A stretch of 64,000 bases of DNA from CAZHLD01 sp964533185 (GCA_964533185.1 CAZHLD010000003.1:34150-98149); one strand, 5' to 3'. Positions 17,639 to 27,219 are shown, counted from the stretch's first letter. Numbers and translations are program-made. The notes: generated by a model not told the origin, from the letters alone.

Positions 17639-20600
17639 TCAGAGTTTCTTGAAGCGGGAGGGGGAGGCGGGGGCGCCGTTTTCGAGGGGGAGGATGACTT
17701 CGGCGGCGCCGCCGGGGGCAGCGGCGAGAACGGAAGCGCGGCCGCGGAGGCGGTTGACCCAGGCCTGGAAAGACTCCATGTAGAGATAGAAGACGGGAGT
17801 GAGATAGAGAGTCACAAGCTGGGAAAAGAGCAGGCCGCCGACGACAGCGAGTCCGAGCGGGCGGCGGGCCTCGGCGCCAGCACCGAAGCCGATGGCGATG
17901 GGCAGAGTGCCCATGAGCGCGGCCATGGTGGTCATCATGATGGGACGGAAACGCACGAGGCAGCCCTGGTAGATGGCTTCGGCGGGGGACTTCCCTTCCC
18001 CGCGCTGGGCCGCGAGGGCAAAGTCGATCATCATGATGGCGTTTTTCTTGACGATGCCGACCAGCATGATGATGCCAACAAAGCCGAAGATGTTGAGCTC
18101 AACTTTGAAGAGGATCAGGGTGAGCAAGGCGCCGAAGCCAGCCGAAGGCAGACCGGAGAGAATCGTGATGGGGTGGATGAAACTTTCGTAGAGGACGCCG
18201 AGGACGAGATAGATGACCAGGATGGCCATGAGCAGGAGGATACCCAGGCCACGGAGCGAAGTCTCAAAGGCTTGGGCGGCGCCCTGGAAGCTCGTGCTGA
18301 TGGTGGCGGGCAGCATGGTGCGAGCGGTTTCGTCAACGCGGGCAACGGCGTCGCCGAGCGAGGTGCCGGGCATGAGGTTGAAGGAGAGAGTGACCGAGGG
18401 CAACTGGCCGAGGTGATTGACCAAGAGCGGCCCGTAGCTGGTGGAAAGGCTGGCGACGGAATTGAGAGGCACGAGCTTGCCGGAGGAGGAGCGGACGTAG
18501 AGCAGAGAGAGAGCGGAAGGGTCGCGCTGGTATTCGGGGAGCAATTCGATGAGGACGCGATAGTCGTTGTTGGGTGAGTAGATGACGGAGATTTGGCGGG
18601 AGCCGTAGGCGGTGAAAAGGGCTTCTTCAATCTGCTGGGCGGTGACGCCGAGGGCGGAGGCGCGGTCGCGGTCGATATTGACGTCGAGCTGGGGGTTCTT
18701 GATCTGGAGGTCGCTGGTGACGTCCTGAAGGCCGGGGACTTCTTTCAGTTTGGCTTCGAGGGCAGCGGCGGAGCGGTAGAGCTCGGCGGTATCGGGGCTC
18801 TGGAGAGTGAACTGGTAGAGGCTCTTGGTGAGCTGGCCGCCGATGCGGATGGGCGGGAGGTTTTGCATGAAGACGCGGATGCCGGGGACGCGGGCGACGA
18901 GAGGACGAAGCTCTTCGATGACCTGGTCCACCGGGGCGCGCAGTGCGCGGGGCTTGAGGCGGATGAAAATGCGGCCGGAGTTGGCACCGCCGCTGGCGGG
19001 GCCGCCCCCGCCGGCCGTCGAGCTGAGGTTGGCAATGGCGGGATGCTGGCGGACTTGCTCGACGACGGCCTGCTGGTGGAGGGCCATGGACTGGAAGGAG
19101 ATGCCTTCGGGGCCTTCGGTGAATGCGAAGATCTGGCCGGTGTCTTCGCTGGGGAGGAAGCCCTTGGGGATCTGGAGGTAAAGCTGGACGGTAACGACGA
19201 GAATGATGACGGAAACGACCATGACGGAGAAGCGGTGACGAAGAGAGAAGCGGAGGGTGACGTCGTAGGCGCGGAGCATGCCCTGGTGGATGCGCTCGAA
19301 GAAGTTGAACAGTGGGCCGTGGCGTTCGCTGCGTGAGGGACGGAGCAGGCGGCTGCACATCATCGGGGTGAGGCTGAGGGAGACGAAGCCGGAGACGAGG
19401 ATGGCGACGGTAATGGTGACGGCGAACTCGCGGAGGAGGCGTCCCAAGATGCCGCCGAGGAAAAGGACGGGGATGAAGACGGCGGCGAGAGAGACGGTCA
19501 TCGAAACGATGGTGAAGCCGATCTCGCGGGCGCCGCGAACGGCGGCTTCCATGGGTCGCTCGCCCTTTTCCATGTGGCGGACGATGTTTTCGAGCATGAC
19601 GATGGCGTCGTCCACGACGAAGCCGACGGAGAGGGTGAGGGCCATCAGAGAGAGGTTGTCGAGCGAGTAGCCGAGCAGGTACATCACCGAAAAGGTGCCG
19701 ACGATGGACATGGGCAAAGCCATGGTCGGGATGAGCGTGGCGGAGAAATTGCGGAGGAAAAGAAATATGACCAGGATAACCAAAGCGACGGCGAGGACGA
19801 GAGTGAACTGGACGTCGCGGACGGAATCGCGGATGGAAATGGAGCGGTCGAAGAGGATGTCGATATTGACCGAGGGAGGGATCTGCAGGCGAAGCTGAGG
19901 GAGGAGGGCTTTGATGTCGTCCACGACTTGGACGGTGTTGGTGCCGGGCTGGCGCTGGATGGAGAGGCCAATGGAGCGGGTGGTGTTGTACCAGGTGGCG
20001 ACTTTGTCGTTCTGAACGCTGTCGAGGACACGGCCGAGGTCGTCGAGGCGGATCGGCGCGCCATTGCGGTAGGTAATGACCAGGGGGCGGTAGGCCGAGG
20101 CGCGGAGGAGCTGGCCATCGGACTGGATGGTCACGGCGCGATTTTCGCCCCAGAGGATGCCGGTGGGGAGATTGGAATTGCCCTGCTGGACGGCGCGGGA
20201 AACTTCGTCAATGCCAAGCTGGCGGCTGGCCAGAGCGCGGGGGTCGAGCTGAACGCGGACGGCATACTTCTGCGAGCCAAAGGCCTGTACCTGAGCGACG
20301 CCACTGACCATGGAGATGCGCTGGGCGAGGTTGTTGGTGGCGTATTCGTCCACCTGGGAGAGCGGCATGGAGGGGGAATTGAGGGAGAGAAAGAGGATGG
20401 GCTGGTCGGCGGGGTTGACCTTGCGGAAGGAAGGAGGTGTGGGCATGTTGGCAGGGAGCTGGGAGGAGGATTGGGTGATGGCGGTCTGGACGTCCTGTGC
20501 GGCGCCGTCAATATCGCGGCTGAGGCTGAACTGAAGGGTGATGGAGGTGCTGCCCAGGCCGTTGGTGGAGGTCATCGAGTCGAGGCCAGCGATGGTGGTG

Positions 20601-20812
20601 AACTGACGCTCGAGCGGAGTGGCCACGGAAGAGGCCATCGTCTCCGGGCTGGCGCCGGGGAGACTGGCGTTGACCTGAATGGTGGGGAAATCGATGTTGG
20701 GAAGATCGCTGACGGGCAGGGCGCGATAGCCAAAAACGCCGAACAAGAGAATCGCCAGCATCACCAGGGTGGTGGCGACAGGGCGGTCGATGAAGGTTTC
20801 GGCGATTTTCAT
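17639..20812 (-). CDS. RND efflux pump inner-membrane transporter (HAE-1/AcrB-MdtB type)
   Basis: A 1057-residue proton-driven efflux transporter. It starts with MKIAETFIDRPVATTLVM, the classic first transmembrane segment, and has twelve predicted helices with two large periplasmic loops (about 30-330 and 555-860). VGFVVDDAIVMLENI near residue 400 contains the Asp-Asp pair of the proton relay, and IVKKNAIMMIDFA near residue 955 the matching Lys. The LPNIDFPTIQV motif near residue 35 is typical of MdtB/MdtC-like pumps. It should form a trimer and work with the adaptor encoded just upstream on the same strand. About 540 bases of repeats and an N gap separate the two genes, unusual for such a pair. 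Substrate unknown. Confidence 0.93.
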   Translation of the reverse strand: MKIAETFIDRPVATTLVMLAILLFGVFGYRALPVSDLPNIDFPTIQVNASLPGASPETMASSVATPLERQFTTIAGLDSMTSTNGLGSTSITLQFSLSRDIDGAAQDVQTAITQSSSQLPANMPTPPSFRKVNPADQPILFLSLNSPSMPLSQVDEYATNNLAQRISMVSGVAQVQAFGSQKYAVRVQLDPRALASRQLGIDEVSRAVQQGNSNLPTGILWGENRAVTIQSDGQLLRASAYRPLVITYRNGAPIRLDDLGRVLDSVQNDKVATWYNTTRSIGLSIQRQPGTNTVQVVDDIKALLPQLRLQIPPSVNIDILFDRSISIRDSVRDVQFTLVLAVALVILVIFLFLRNFSATLIPTMALPMSIVGTFSVMYLLGYSLDNLSLMALTLSVGFVVDDAIVMLENIVRHMEKGERPMEAAVRGAREIGFTIVSMTVSLAAVFIPVLFLGGILGRLLREFAVTITVAILVSGFVSLSLTPMMCSRLLRPSRSERHGPLFNFFERIHQGMLRAYDVTLRFSLRHRFSVMVVSVIILVVTVQLYLQIPKGFLPSEDTGQIFAFTEGPEGISFQSMALHQQAVVEQVRQHPAIANLSSTAGGGGPASGGANSGRIFIRLKPRALRAPVDQVIEELRPLVARVPGIRVFMQNLPPIRIGGQLTKSLYQFTLQSPDTAELYRSAAALEAKLKEVPGLQDVTSDLQIKNPQLDVNIDRDRASALGVTAQQIEEALFTAYGSRQISVIYSPNNDYRVLIELLPEYQRDPSALSLLYVRSSSGKLVPLNSVASLSTSYGPLLVNHLGQLPSVTLSFNLMPGTSLGDAVARVDETARTMLPATISTSFQGAAQAFETSLRGLGILLLMAILVIYLVLGVLYESFIHPITILSGLPSAGFGALLTLILFKVELNIFGFVGIIMLVGIVKKNAIMMIDFALAAQRGEGKSPAEAIYQGCLVRFRPIMMTTMAALMGTLPIAIGFGAGAEARRPLGLAVVGGLLFSQLVTLYLTPVFYLYMESFQAWVNRLRGRASVLAAAPGGAAEVILPLENGAPASPSRFKKL

Positions 20813-21365
20813 TGAGGAAGCGTTCAGCCTTCAGCCATCAGCGATTCTTTGTCCGTTGTCCACTATCCGTTGTCCGTTCAAAGTTGAGAGTCAAGAGTTC
20901 AGAGTCAAGAGAACCGGCGAGATGGTTCGACTTGGCCCTGCACCATGCGGTGCAGGGCTTCGCTCACCACAAGCGCCGGCGCTACATGAACGCCCCGCCT
21001 CTCAAGAGGCGAGCTACAGGACTGGGCCGAGCGCCGCCAAGAGAAAGGGACAGGCTAAAGCCTGTCCTACAAAACCTACAGGGCCTCCTTAAGCGCCGGC
21101 GCTACATGAACGCCCCGCCTCTCAAGAGGCGAGCTACAGGACTGGNNNNNNNNNNNNNNNNNNNNNNNNNNNNNNNNNNNNNNNNNNNNNNNNNNNNNNN
21201 NNNNNNNNNNNNNNNNNNNNNNNNNNNNNNNNNNNNNNNNNNNNNAAGCGCCGGCGCTACATGAACGCCCCGCCTCTCAAGAGGCGAGCTACAGGACTGG
21301 GCCGAGCGCCGCCAAGAGAAAGGGACAGGCTAAAGCCTGTCCTACAAAACCTACAGGGCCTCCTT
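20813..21365. repeat. repeat array between RND pump and adaptor genes, with 120-base tandem units
   Basis: 20820-20911 holds CAGCCTTCAGCCATCAGCG, TTGTCCGTTGTCCACTATCCG and GAGAGTCAAGAGTTCAGAG near-repeats. 20936-20957 is a hairpin with arms CCCTGCACC and GGTGCAGGG. Then comes a 120-base unit: copy 1 at 20971-21090, a partial copy at 21091-21145 cut by the N gap, and a copy at 21246-21365 identical to copy 1. Each unit contains palindromes (CGCCTCT/AGAGGCG; GACAGGCT/AGCCTGTC). Its last 15 bases are the 3' end of the adaptor gene, including its stop codon. No gene besides that overlap. Confidence 0.9.
21146..21245. other. assembly gap (100 N) inside a tandem repeat
   Basis: Exactly 100 N between two parts of a 120-base tandem repeat. 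The true number of repeat copies is therefore unknown. Confidence 0.95.
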
Positions 21366-22502
21366 GATTTGGATTTTGGCGCCGGAGACAAGGCGAAGCT
21401 GGCCGTCGGTGACGACGACCTCGCCGGGCGCGAGTCCTTTTTCGACAACAGTTACGCCCTGCACGGAGCGGCCGGTGGAGACGGGCCGCGACGCCACGAC
21501 ATTTTCGTCCTTGACGACGTAAACGAACTGGCCAGACTGGCCGGTCTGGAGAGCTTCGCTTGGGACGACGACGGCGTTGGCCTGCTCGGAGAGGCGCAAG
21601 ACGACGTTGACGAATTGTCCGGGCCAGAGGCGGCGGACGGGATTGGCGAAGGTGCCCTTGAGGCGAATCGTGCCGGTGGCGCTGTCAACGGCGTTGTCCA
21701 CGAAGGTGAGCAGGCCGGATTCGGAGGGTTGGTCTTCGGTGATGTTCACGGAGATGGGCAGACGGCCGGCGGCGAGGAAGCGCTTAATCTCGGCGAGGTA
21801 CTGCTCGGGGACGGCGAAGGAAACGTAGATGGGAGTGAGCTGGTTGAGGACGATCAGGGCGGGGTCGTCATTGGCTTTGACGAGATTGCCTTCGTTGACG
21901 AGCAGGCTGCCGGTGCGACCGTCAACAGGTGAGGCGATGGAACAGTAAGAGAGATCGAGGCGGGCCTTTTCGACGGCGGCCTGGTCGGCGCGGACGGTGG
22001 CCTCGAGCGATTCGAGGTCGGCGCGGGTCTGATCGGCTTGCTCGCGTGAGGCGACGCCTTCTTCGAAGAGTTTGGCATAGCGGGCGGCCTGGGTGCGGGC
22101 ATTGGAGAGGCGAGCCTGATCGCGGGCGAGAGCCGCTTCGACCTGGCGGAGAGCGACTTCGAAGGGCTGGCGATCGATTTCAAAGAGAAGGTCGCCCTTG
22201 CGGACGTCCTGGCCTTCGCGGAAATGGACGGCGGTGAGCTCGCCGGCGACTTTGGATTTAATGGAGACGGTGGAAAGGGCCTCGACGGTGCCGATGGCGC
22301 GAAGCTCGACGGGAACGGTCTTCAGAGTGACCCTGGCGACGCGGACGGGAACGGGAGCAGGAGGAGGAGCGGCGGCTTGTTTGTTGGAGCAGCCAACAAC
22401 AGAGAGTGTAAATGCGAATAAAAGAAGGACCCACCCACGCCGCAGAACACGCGACGAGAATGAGGCACCCCTAGAAGCCAGTGAGACAGAAAAAGTCCGC
22501 AT
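21351..22502 (-). CDS. RND efflux periplasmic adaptor (membrane fusion lipoprotein, MdtA-like)
   Basis: About 383 residues from the ATG at 22502. The signal peptide ends in a lipobox (LSVVGC), so the protein is probably a lipoprotein. The order is that of HlyD/MdtA adaptors: beta-barrel and lipoyl halves (IKSKVAGELTAVHFREGQDVRKGDLLFEID near residue 85), an alpha-hairpin (ALRQVEAALARDQARLSNARTQ, then AVEKARLDL), the second lipoyl half (CSIASPVDGRTGSLLVNEGNLV) and the C-terminal barrel. It bridges the inner-membrane pump and an outer-membrane channel; no TolC-like gene is in the window. An upstream start at 22559 would precede the signal peptide by 19 residues and is less likely. The stop codon is part of a 120-base tandem repeat. 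Confidence 0.92.
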   Translation of the reverse strand: MRTFSVSLASRGASFSSRVLRRGWVLLLFAFTLSVVGCSNKQAAAPPPAPVPVRVARVTLKTVPVELRAIGTVEALSTVSIKSKVAGELTAVHFREGQDVRKGDLLFEIDRQPFEVALRQVEAALARDQARLSNARTQAARYAKLFEEGVASREQADQTRADLESLEATVRADQAAVEKARLDLSYCSIASPVDGRTGSLLVNEGNLVKANDDPALIVLNQLTPIYVSFAVPEQYLAEIKRFLAAGRLPISVNITEDQPSESGLLTFVDNAVDSATGTIRLKGTFANPVRRLWPGQFVNVVLRLSEQANAVVVPSEALQTGQSGQFVYVVKDENVVASRPVSTGRSVQGVTVVEKGLAPGEVVVTDGQLRLVSGAKIQIKEAL

Positions 22503-22596
22503 AATCAGCAGCACCTTCACCTTAGACGCATGAGCCGAGAAGTAAGTTACGCGCGGCAAGGGCGAGCCCGGCGCTAGGGTCTATCAGAGTTAGCTT

Positions 22597-22804
22597 ACCA
22601 CGCAGAGGCGGAAGGCGCAGCGGGGAGAAGAAGTCGAAGATGCCGGGAGGCCCGGCTGACGCCGGGCCACGCGGCGCTACAAAAGCAAGCCACCGAGGAA
22701 AGAAAACCGGCGGGATGGTTCGACTTCGCCCTGCACCATGCGGTGCAGGGCTTCGCTCACCACAAGCGCCGGCGCTCCGAAAGAGGACAGGCTGAAGCCT
22801 GTCC
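22597..22804. repeat. cluster of interspersed repeats between the adaptor gene and leuB
   Basis: Within the gene-free stretch 22503-22814: CCACGCAGAGGCGGAAGGCGC (22597-22620); a palindrome with arms GCCCGGC and GCCGGGC and tail GCGCTACA (22639-22684); the CCCTGCACC/GGTGCAGGG hairpin (22729-22750) with the same flanks as at 20912-20984; and GGACAGGCT/AGCCTGTCC (22785-22804). The same modules build the array at 20912-21365. Confidence 0.85.
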
Positions 22805-22814
22805 CACCGAGGCG

Positions 22815-24035
22815 TCAAACGCCCCAGCCGTAGCGTTCGAGCTGGGGGAGAGGCTCGCGGAGGCGGGTGCGGAGTTGAGCGACGAAGCCGGAGCAGCCAA
22901 CGGTGAAAGCGTTGCCGACGCGGAATGCGCCGCCGCGAGATGTACCACGACCGTCAGAGAATGTGGCGCCGACGGAGGATGCGATGTCGACGAAGGATGC
23001 GTCACCGACAGGGGATGCGGCGCCGGCGAGGTCGGGAGTGCGATAACCGGCGTCAAGGACGGCATCCAGTGCGGCTTCGATCCAGGCGGCTTCTTCGGGA
23101 AGGGCGAAGGCTTCGCGGAGAAGCAGGGTGGCGCAGAGAATGGCGCCGATGGGGTTGGCGAGGTCGCGGCCGGCGAGCGAGGGAGCCGAGCCGTGGATAG
23201 GCTCGAAGAGCGGCGCGCCCTCGCCACAGGACATCGAGGGCATGAGGCCAATCGAGCCGACGAGGGCGGCGGCTTCGTCGCTGAGAATGTCGCCGAACAT
23301 GTTGGTGGTGAGCAGGACATCGAACTGCGAGGGGTCGAGGATAAGCTGCATGGCGGCGTTGTCCACGTAAAGGTGGGCGAGCGAAACCGAGGGGTAGTCG
23401 GAGGCGAGGCGAGAGACGGTCTGGCGCCAGAGGGCGGAGGAGGCGAGGATGTTGGCTTTGTCCACGGAGACGAGACGGCCGGAGCGGCGCGCGGCGCGGT
23501 CGAAGGCGAAGCGAGCGATGCGCTCGATTTCAGGCGTGGAGTAGGACTCGACGTCGCGGGCGACTTCGAAGCCGTTGGTGCGCTCCAGAGCGTGCTCGCC
23601 GAAATAAATGCCGCCGGCCAGCTCGCGGACGATTTCGAAATTGATGCGCGGGGCGCGGTCGGGGCGAAGCGGAGAGACATCGCGGAGATGCTCGCGGAGA
23701 CAGACGGGACGAAGATTGGCCCAGAGGCCAAGCGCGCGGCGGAGGGCGAGAAGGCCGGCTTCGGGGCGGCGGTCGAGCGGAAGAGAGTCCCAGCGCGGGC
23801 CGCCAACAGCGCCAAGGAGAATGGCATCGGCGCATTGGCAGGCGGCGAGAGTTTCGGCGGGGAGCGGGGAGCCGCAGCGGTCAATGGCGATGCCGCCAAA
23901 GGGAAGCTCGACGAAGTCCCAGCGATGGCCGAACTCAGCGGCGCAATCGGAGAGCACGGCAACGGCGGCGGAGGTGACTTCGGGGCCGATGCCGTCGCCG
24001 GGGAGAAGAACGATCGTTTTCGCAGAGTGAGTCAT
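22815..24035 (-). CDS. leuB: 3-isopropylmalate dehydrogenase
   Basis: A 406-residue NAD-dependent enzyme that oxidises and decarboxylates 3-isopropylmalate in leucine synthesis. Signatures: LLPGDGIGPEV near the N-terminus, LLALRRALGLWANLRP, SVDKANILASS (catalytic Lys), TTNMFGDILSDEAA (metal-binding Asp residues) and EPIHGSAPSLAGRDLANPIGA. The family is usually about 350-370 residues. Here the last 65 residues include a run of six-residue repeats (VGDASF, VDIASS, VGATFS, DGRGTS, RGGAFR, VGNAFT) encoded by 18-base tandem repeats at 22905-23030, placed just before the normal C-terminal helix. It lies 12 bases after leuA and is surely co-transcribed with it. Confidence 0.93.
   Translation of the reverse strand: MTHSAKTIVLLPGDGIGPEVTSAAVAVLSDCAAEFGHRWDFVELPFGGIAIDRCGSPLPAETLAACQCADAILLGAVGGPRWDSLPLDRRPEAGLLALRRALGLWANLRPVCLREHLRDVSPLRPDRAPRINFEIVRELAGGIYFGEHALERTNGFEVARDVESYSTPEIERIARFAFDRAARRSGRLVSVDKANILASSALWRQTVSRLASDYPSVSLAHLYVDNAAMQLILDPSQFDVLLTTNMFGDILSDEAAALVGSIGLMPSMSCGEGAPLFEPIHGSAPSLAGRDLANPIGAILCATLLLREAFALPEEAAWIEAALDAVLDAGYRTPDLAGAASPVGDASFVDIASSVGATFSDGRGTSRGGAFRVGNAFTVGCSGFVAQLRTRLREPLPQLERYGWGV
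22905..23030. repeat. 18-base tandem repeat (about 7 units) inside leuB
   Basis: Units on the + strand include GAATGTGGCGCCGACGGA (22959-22976), GGATGCGATGTCGACGAA (22977-22994), GGATGCGTCACCGACAGG (22995-23012) and GGATGCGGCGCCGGCGAG (23013-23030), with more diverged copies before them. The period of 18 keeps the frame and adds six residues per unit to LeuB. Confidence 0.85.
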
Positions 24036-24047
24036 GGCGTGGGCGGC

Positions 24048-25250
<1,203 letters not shown>

Positions 25251-25259
25251 GCGGTACAC

Positions 25260-25275
25260 CCCCACGAGTGTGGGG
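25260..25275 (-). promoter_or_regulatory. hairpin at the leuA ribosome-binding site
   Basis: Perfect inverted repeat CCCCAC-GAGT-GTGGGG. In the leuA mRNA its 3' arm contains the G-run about ten bases before the start codon, so folding would hide the ribosome-binding site. A regulatory role is inferred only. Confidence 0.4.
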
Positions 25276-25312
25276 ACAGTAAAGTGGAATTGGGGTGGTC
25301 TGTCCAATTTAT

Positions 25313-25334
25313 AATTATTGCGCGATACATAATT
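25313..25334. promoter_or_regulatory. candidate LysR operator (AATTAT-N10-ATAATT) between leuA and the LysR gene
   Basis: A 6-base inverted repeat with a 10-base spacer in the AT-rich centre of the divergent region. LysR-type proteins bind AT-rich dyads between divergent genes. A plausible promoter for the regulator overlaps it: TTGCGC (25318-25323), 17-base spacer, TATAGT (25341-25346). Confidence 0.45.
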
Positions 25335-25400
25335 GAGATTTATAGTTCAATTCCCTGCCCCTGCGGGCGCAGGAAGAGTTGAGGCGAGCGCGGCAACAGA

Positions 25401-25450
25401 GGGATTCAACACAGAGGGTACAGAGGGTCAGAGAGGTCGCGGAGAAGAGG
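25401..25450. repeat. GATTCAACACAGAGG interspersed element in the LysR leader
   Basis: Sequence GGATTCAACACAGAGGGTAC followed by more CAGAGG-like units, close to the elements at 4113, 4811 and 10842. It would lie in the untranslated leader of the LysR gene. Confidence 0.7.
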
Positions 25451-25481
25451 TTGGCCGACCAGCGAGAAGAGAGGAGGGGAG

Positions 25482-26369
25482 ATGGATCTGGGAGAGTTGA
25501 ATGTGTTTTTGACGGTGGCGAGGGAGAAGAGTTTTTCACGGGCGGCGGAGCGGCTGTACCGGACGCAGCCGGCGGTGAGCATTGCCATACGGAAGCTGGA
25601 GGAGTGGGCCGGGCAGGCGCTGGTGGTGCGGCGGGCGCGGTCGGTGGAACTGACCGACGCGGGAGCGCTGGTGGCCGAGTACGCCGAGCGGCTGCTGAAC
25701 CTGCGGGAGGAGGTGCCGAAGGCGCTCGAGGAGTTGAAGGGATTGCGGCGGGGAGAGCTGTCGCTGGGGGTGAACGAGAGTTCGATCCATGCGCTGCTGC
25801 CGGCGCTGGCGCGGTACCGACGGCTGTACCCGGAGGTGAAGGTGGCGGTGCGGCGGACGTTTTCGCGGGAGATTCCGCGGGAGGTGCTGAACCACCGTTT
25901 GGACCTGGGCGTGATCAGCTACGTGCCGCAGGAGGCGCGGTTGCGCGCGGCGGAGATTTTCCGCGACCGGCTAACGTGCGTGGTGCCGCCGCGGCACCGG
26001 CTGGCGCGGCGTCGGCGGGTGGAGATTGGTGCGCTGGGGCGGGAGATTTTCATCGCGCACATTGTGGAGTCGCCGTTTCGGTGGCGGGTGATCCAGTTGT
26101 TTGAGAAGCACCGGGTGCCGCTGCGGATGCAGGTGGAGCTACCGACGATTGAGAGTATCAAGCGGTTTGTGCAAATGGAGATGGGCGTGGCGATCGTGCC
26201 GCGGATGTGCGTGCGGTGGGAGGTGGAGCAGGGGACGCTGGTGGAGTTGAAGGTGCGGCAGTTGAATTTGCCGCGGCACTTGTATTTGGTGTGGAGGGAG
26301 GAGGGGCAGATGTCACATGCGGCGGCGGGGATGATGCGATTGTTGAGGGGGAGAAAGAAGGCAGGGTGA
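25482..26369 (+). CDS. LysR-family transcriptional regulator, divergent from leuAB
   Basis: 295 residues. The N-terminal winged helix-turn-helix is clear: LNVFLTVAREKSFSRAAERL, then RTQPAVSIAIRKLEEWAGQALVVR (residues 5-50). The periplasmic-binding-protein-like effector domain spans about 90-290 (RGELSLGVNESSIHALLPAL, later MEMGVAIVPRM). LysR genes often regulate the gene they diverge from, so leuA-leuB is the likely target, with a leucine-pathway intermediate as a possible effector. Both points are inference from arrangement. Start: ATG at 25482 preceded by AGGAGGGGAG. Confidence 0.9.
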   Translation: MDLGELNVFLTVAREKSFSRAAERLYRTQPAVSIAIRKLEEWAGQALVVRRARSVELTDAGALVAEYAERLLNLREEVPKALEELKGLRRGELSLGVNESSIHALLPALARYRRLYPEVKVAVRRTFSREIPREVLNHRLDLGVISYVPQEARLRAAEIFRDRLTCVVPPRHRLARRRRVEIGALGREIFIAHIVESPFRWRVIQLFEKHRVPLRMQVELPTIESIKRFVQMEMGVAIVPRMCVRWEVEQGTLVELKVRQLNLPRHLYLVWREEGQMSHAAAGMMRLLRGRKKAG

Positions 26370-26376
26370 AGAGAAG

Positions 26377-26407
26377 ATGGCGGGCACAGAGCCGGCGCTA
26401 CCAAGGA
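26377..26407. repeat. GATGGCGGGC...GCCGGCGCTACCA element
   Basis: A member of the GATG(C)CGG...CCGGCGCTAC family, a few bases after the LysR stop codon. Related copies: 17580, 22639, 26453, 28942. Confidence 0.7.
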
Positions 26408-26452
26408 AGAAAAGAAGCGGAGGGGCGCCGAAGCTCCGAAGAGAAAGGCGAA

Positions 26453-26495
26453 GATGCCGGGAGTCCCGGTAGGAGCCGGGCCACCCGGCGCTACA
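26453..26495. repeat. GATGCCGGGAGTCCCGG...CGGCGCTACAA element overlapping a stop codon
   Basis: Second copy of the family within 100 bases. Its terminal CTACAA is the complement of the last codons, including TAG, of the minus-strand membrane protein gene. Confidence 0.75.
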
Positions 26496-27219
26496 ACGGC
26501 TTCGAGTCGGTGAAGGAGAGCTCGAGAGGGCCGACGTAGATTTCAAGGTAGGTGAGGAGGGCGTAGAGGAAGAGAAGGATGCCGAACATCTCGCCAAACT
26601 CTTCGAAGTGGACGAGGACGGAGTAGTGCCAGTTTTCGGAGCCGTGGAGCTCGGCGTAGCGGCCTTCGAGGGATTCGACGCCGACGGCGCCGGCGATGTA
26701 GATGGCACCGGCTACCAGGAACTGCCAGCGAGTGCGCGGGGGTAGGTGGGCGAGGAAGCGCACGTAAAGAAGGAAGACGACGAGAGCAAAGGCGATGCCG
26801 GGAATGATCCAGGCCCAGTAAAAGAAGCCGGAGAGGTGCAGTGCTTTGCGGATAGGTTGGATGGAGAGCTCGTGGAAGGAGGCGGCTTCGTCCAGGGACA
26901 TGAAGAGAAAGATGAGGGCCAGCCACTTCCAATGGGAGGCGAAGCGGTCGTGGTGCTGCCGTTTTGAGAGGGCGATGAGGGCGAGCAGTGCCGCGGCGAG
27001 CAGAAGAGTGGAGGATTGATACCACGCGGGGACGTTGGCTTCGTTGCGGAGGTAGAACTTGGGGACCATGCCGAAGACCCAGCCGTAGCCGAGGAAATAG
27101 GTGGAGTACTGGCCAGCCAGGCTGGCGAGGGTGAGGAGGACGATCAAGGCGGCCAGAAAGCCGGTGATGCGCCGAGGCGAAAGAAGAATCTTCGAGGGCA
27201 TGGGCGGAGGGGAAGACAC
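26491..27219 (-). CDS. multi-pass membrane protein of unknown function
   Basis: I do not recognise the family. The 242-residue protein has about six or seven hydrophobic segments (near residues 17-40, 68-86, 97-110, 130-155, 165-185, 215-235). Acidic and His residues sit at membrane borders: FMSLDEAASFHE (about 108-119), VGVESLEGRYAELHGSENWHY (about 180-200) and HFEEFGEMFG (about 203-212). Such conserved Glu/His/Asp sets can be metal sites in membrane hydrolases, but I cannot assign one here. The gene is alone on the minus strand, 68 bases after the peptidoglycan-binding protein gene on the same strand, so the two may be co-transcribed. The stop codon lies in an interspersed repeat. Confidence 0.72.
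   Translation of the reverse strand: MSSPPPMPSKILLSPRRITGFLAALIVLLTLASLAGQYSTYFLGYGWVFGMVPKFYLRNEANVPAWYQSSTLLLAAALLALIALSKRQHHDRFASHWKWLALIFLFMSLDEAASFHELSIQPIRKALHLSGFFYWAWIIPGIAFALVVFLLYVRFLAHLPPRTRWQFLVAGAIYIAGAVGVESLEGRYAELHGSENWHYSVLVHFEEFGEMFGILLFLYALLTYLEIYVGPLELSFTDSKPL

Noticed and set aside
17525..20815. Long + strand frames opposite the RND transporter
   Set aside because: Acidic Gly/Val-rich shadow translations; the RND gene has complete family motifs on the minus strand.
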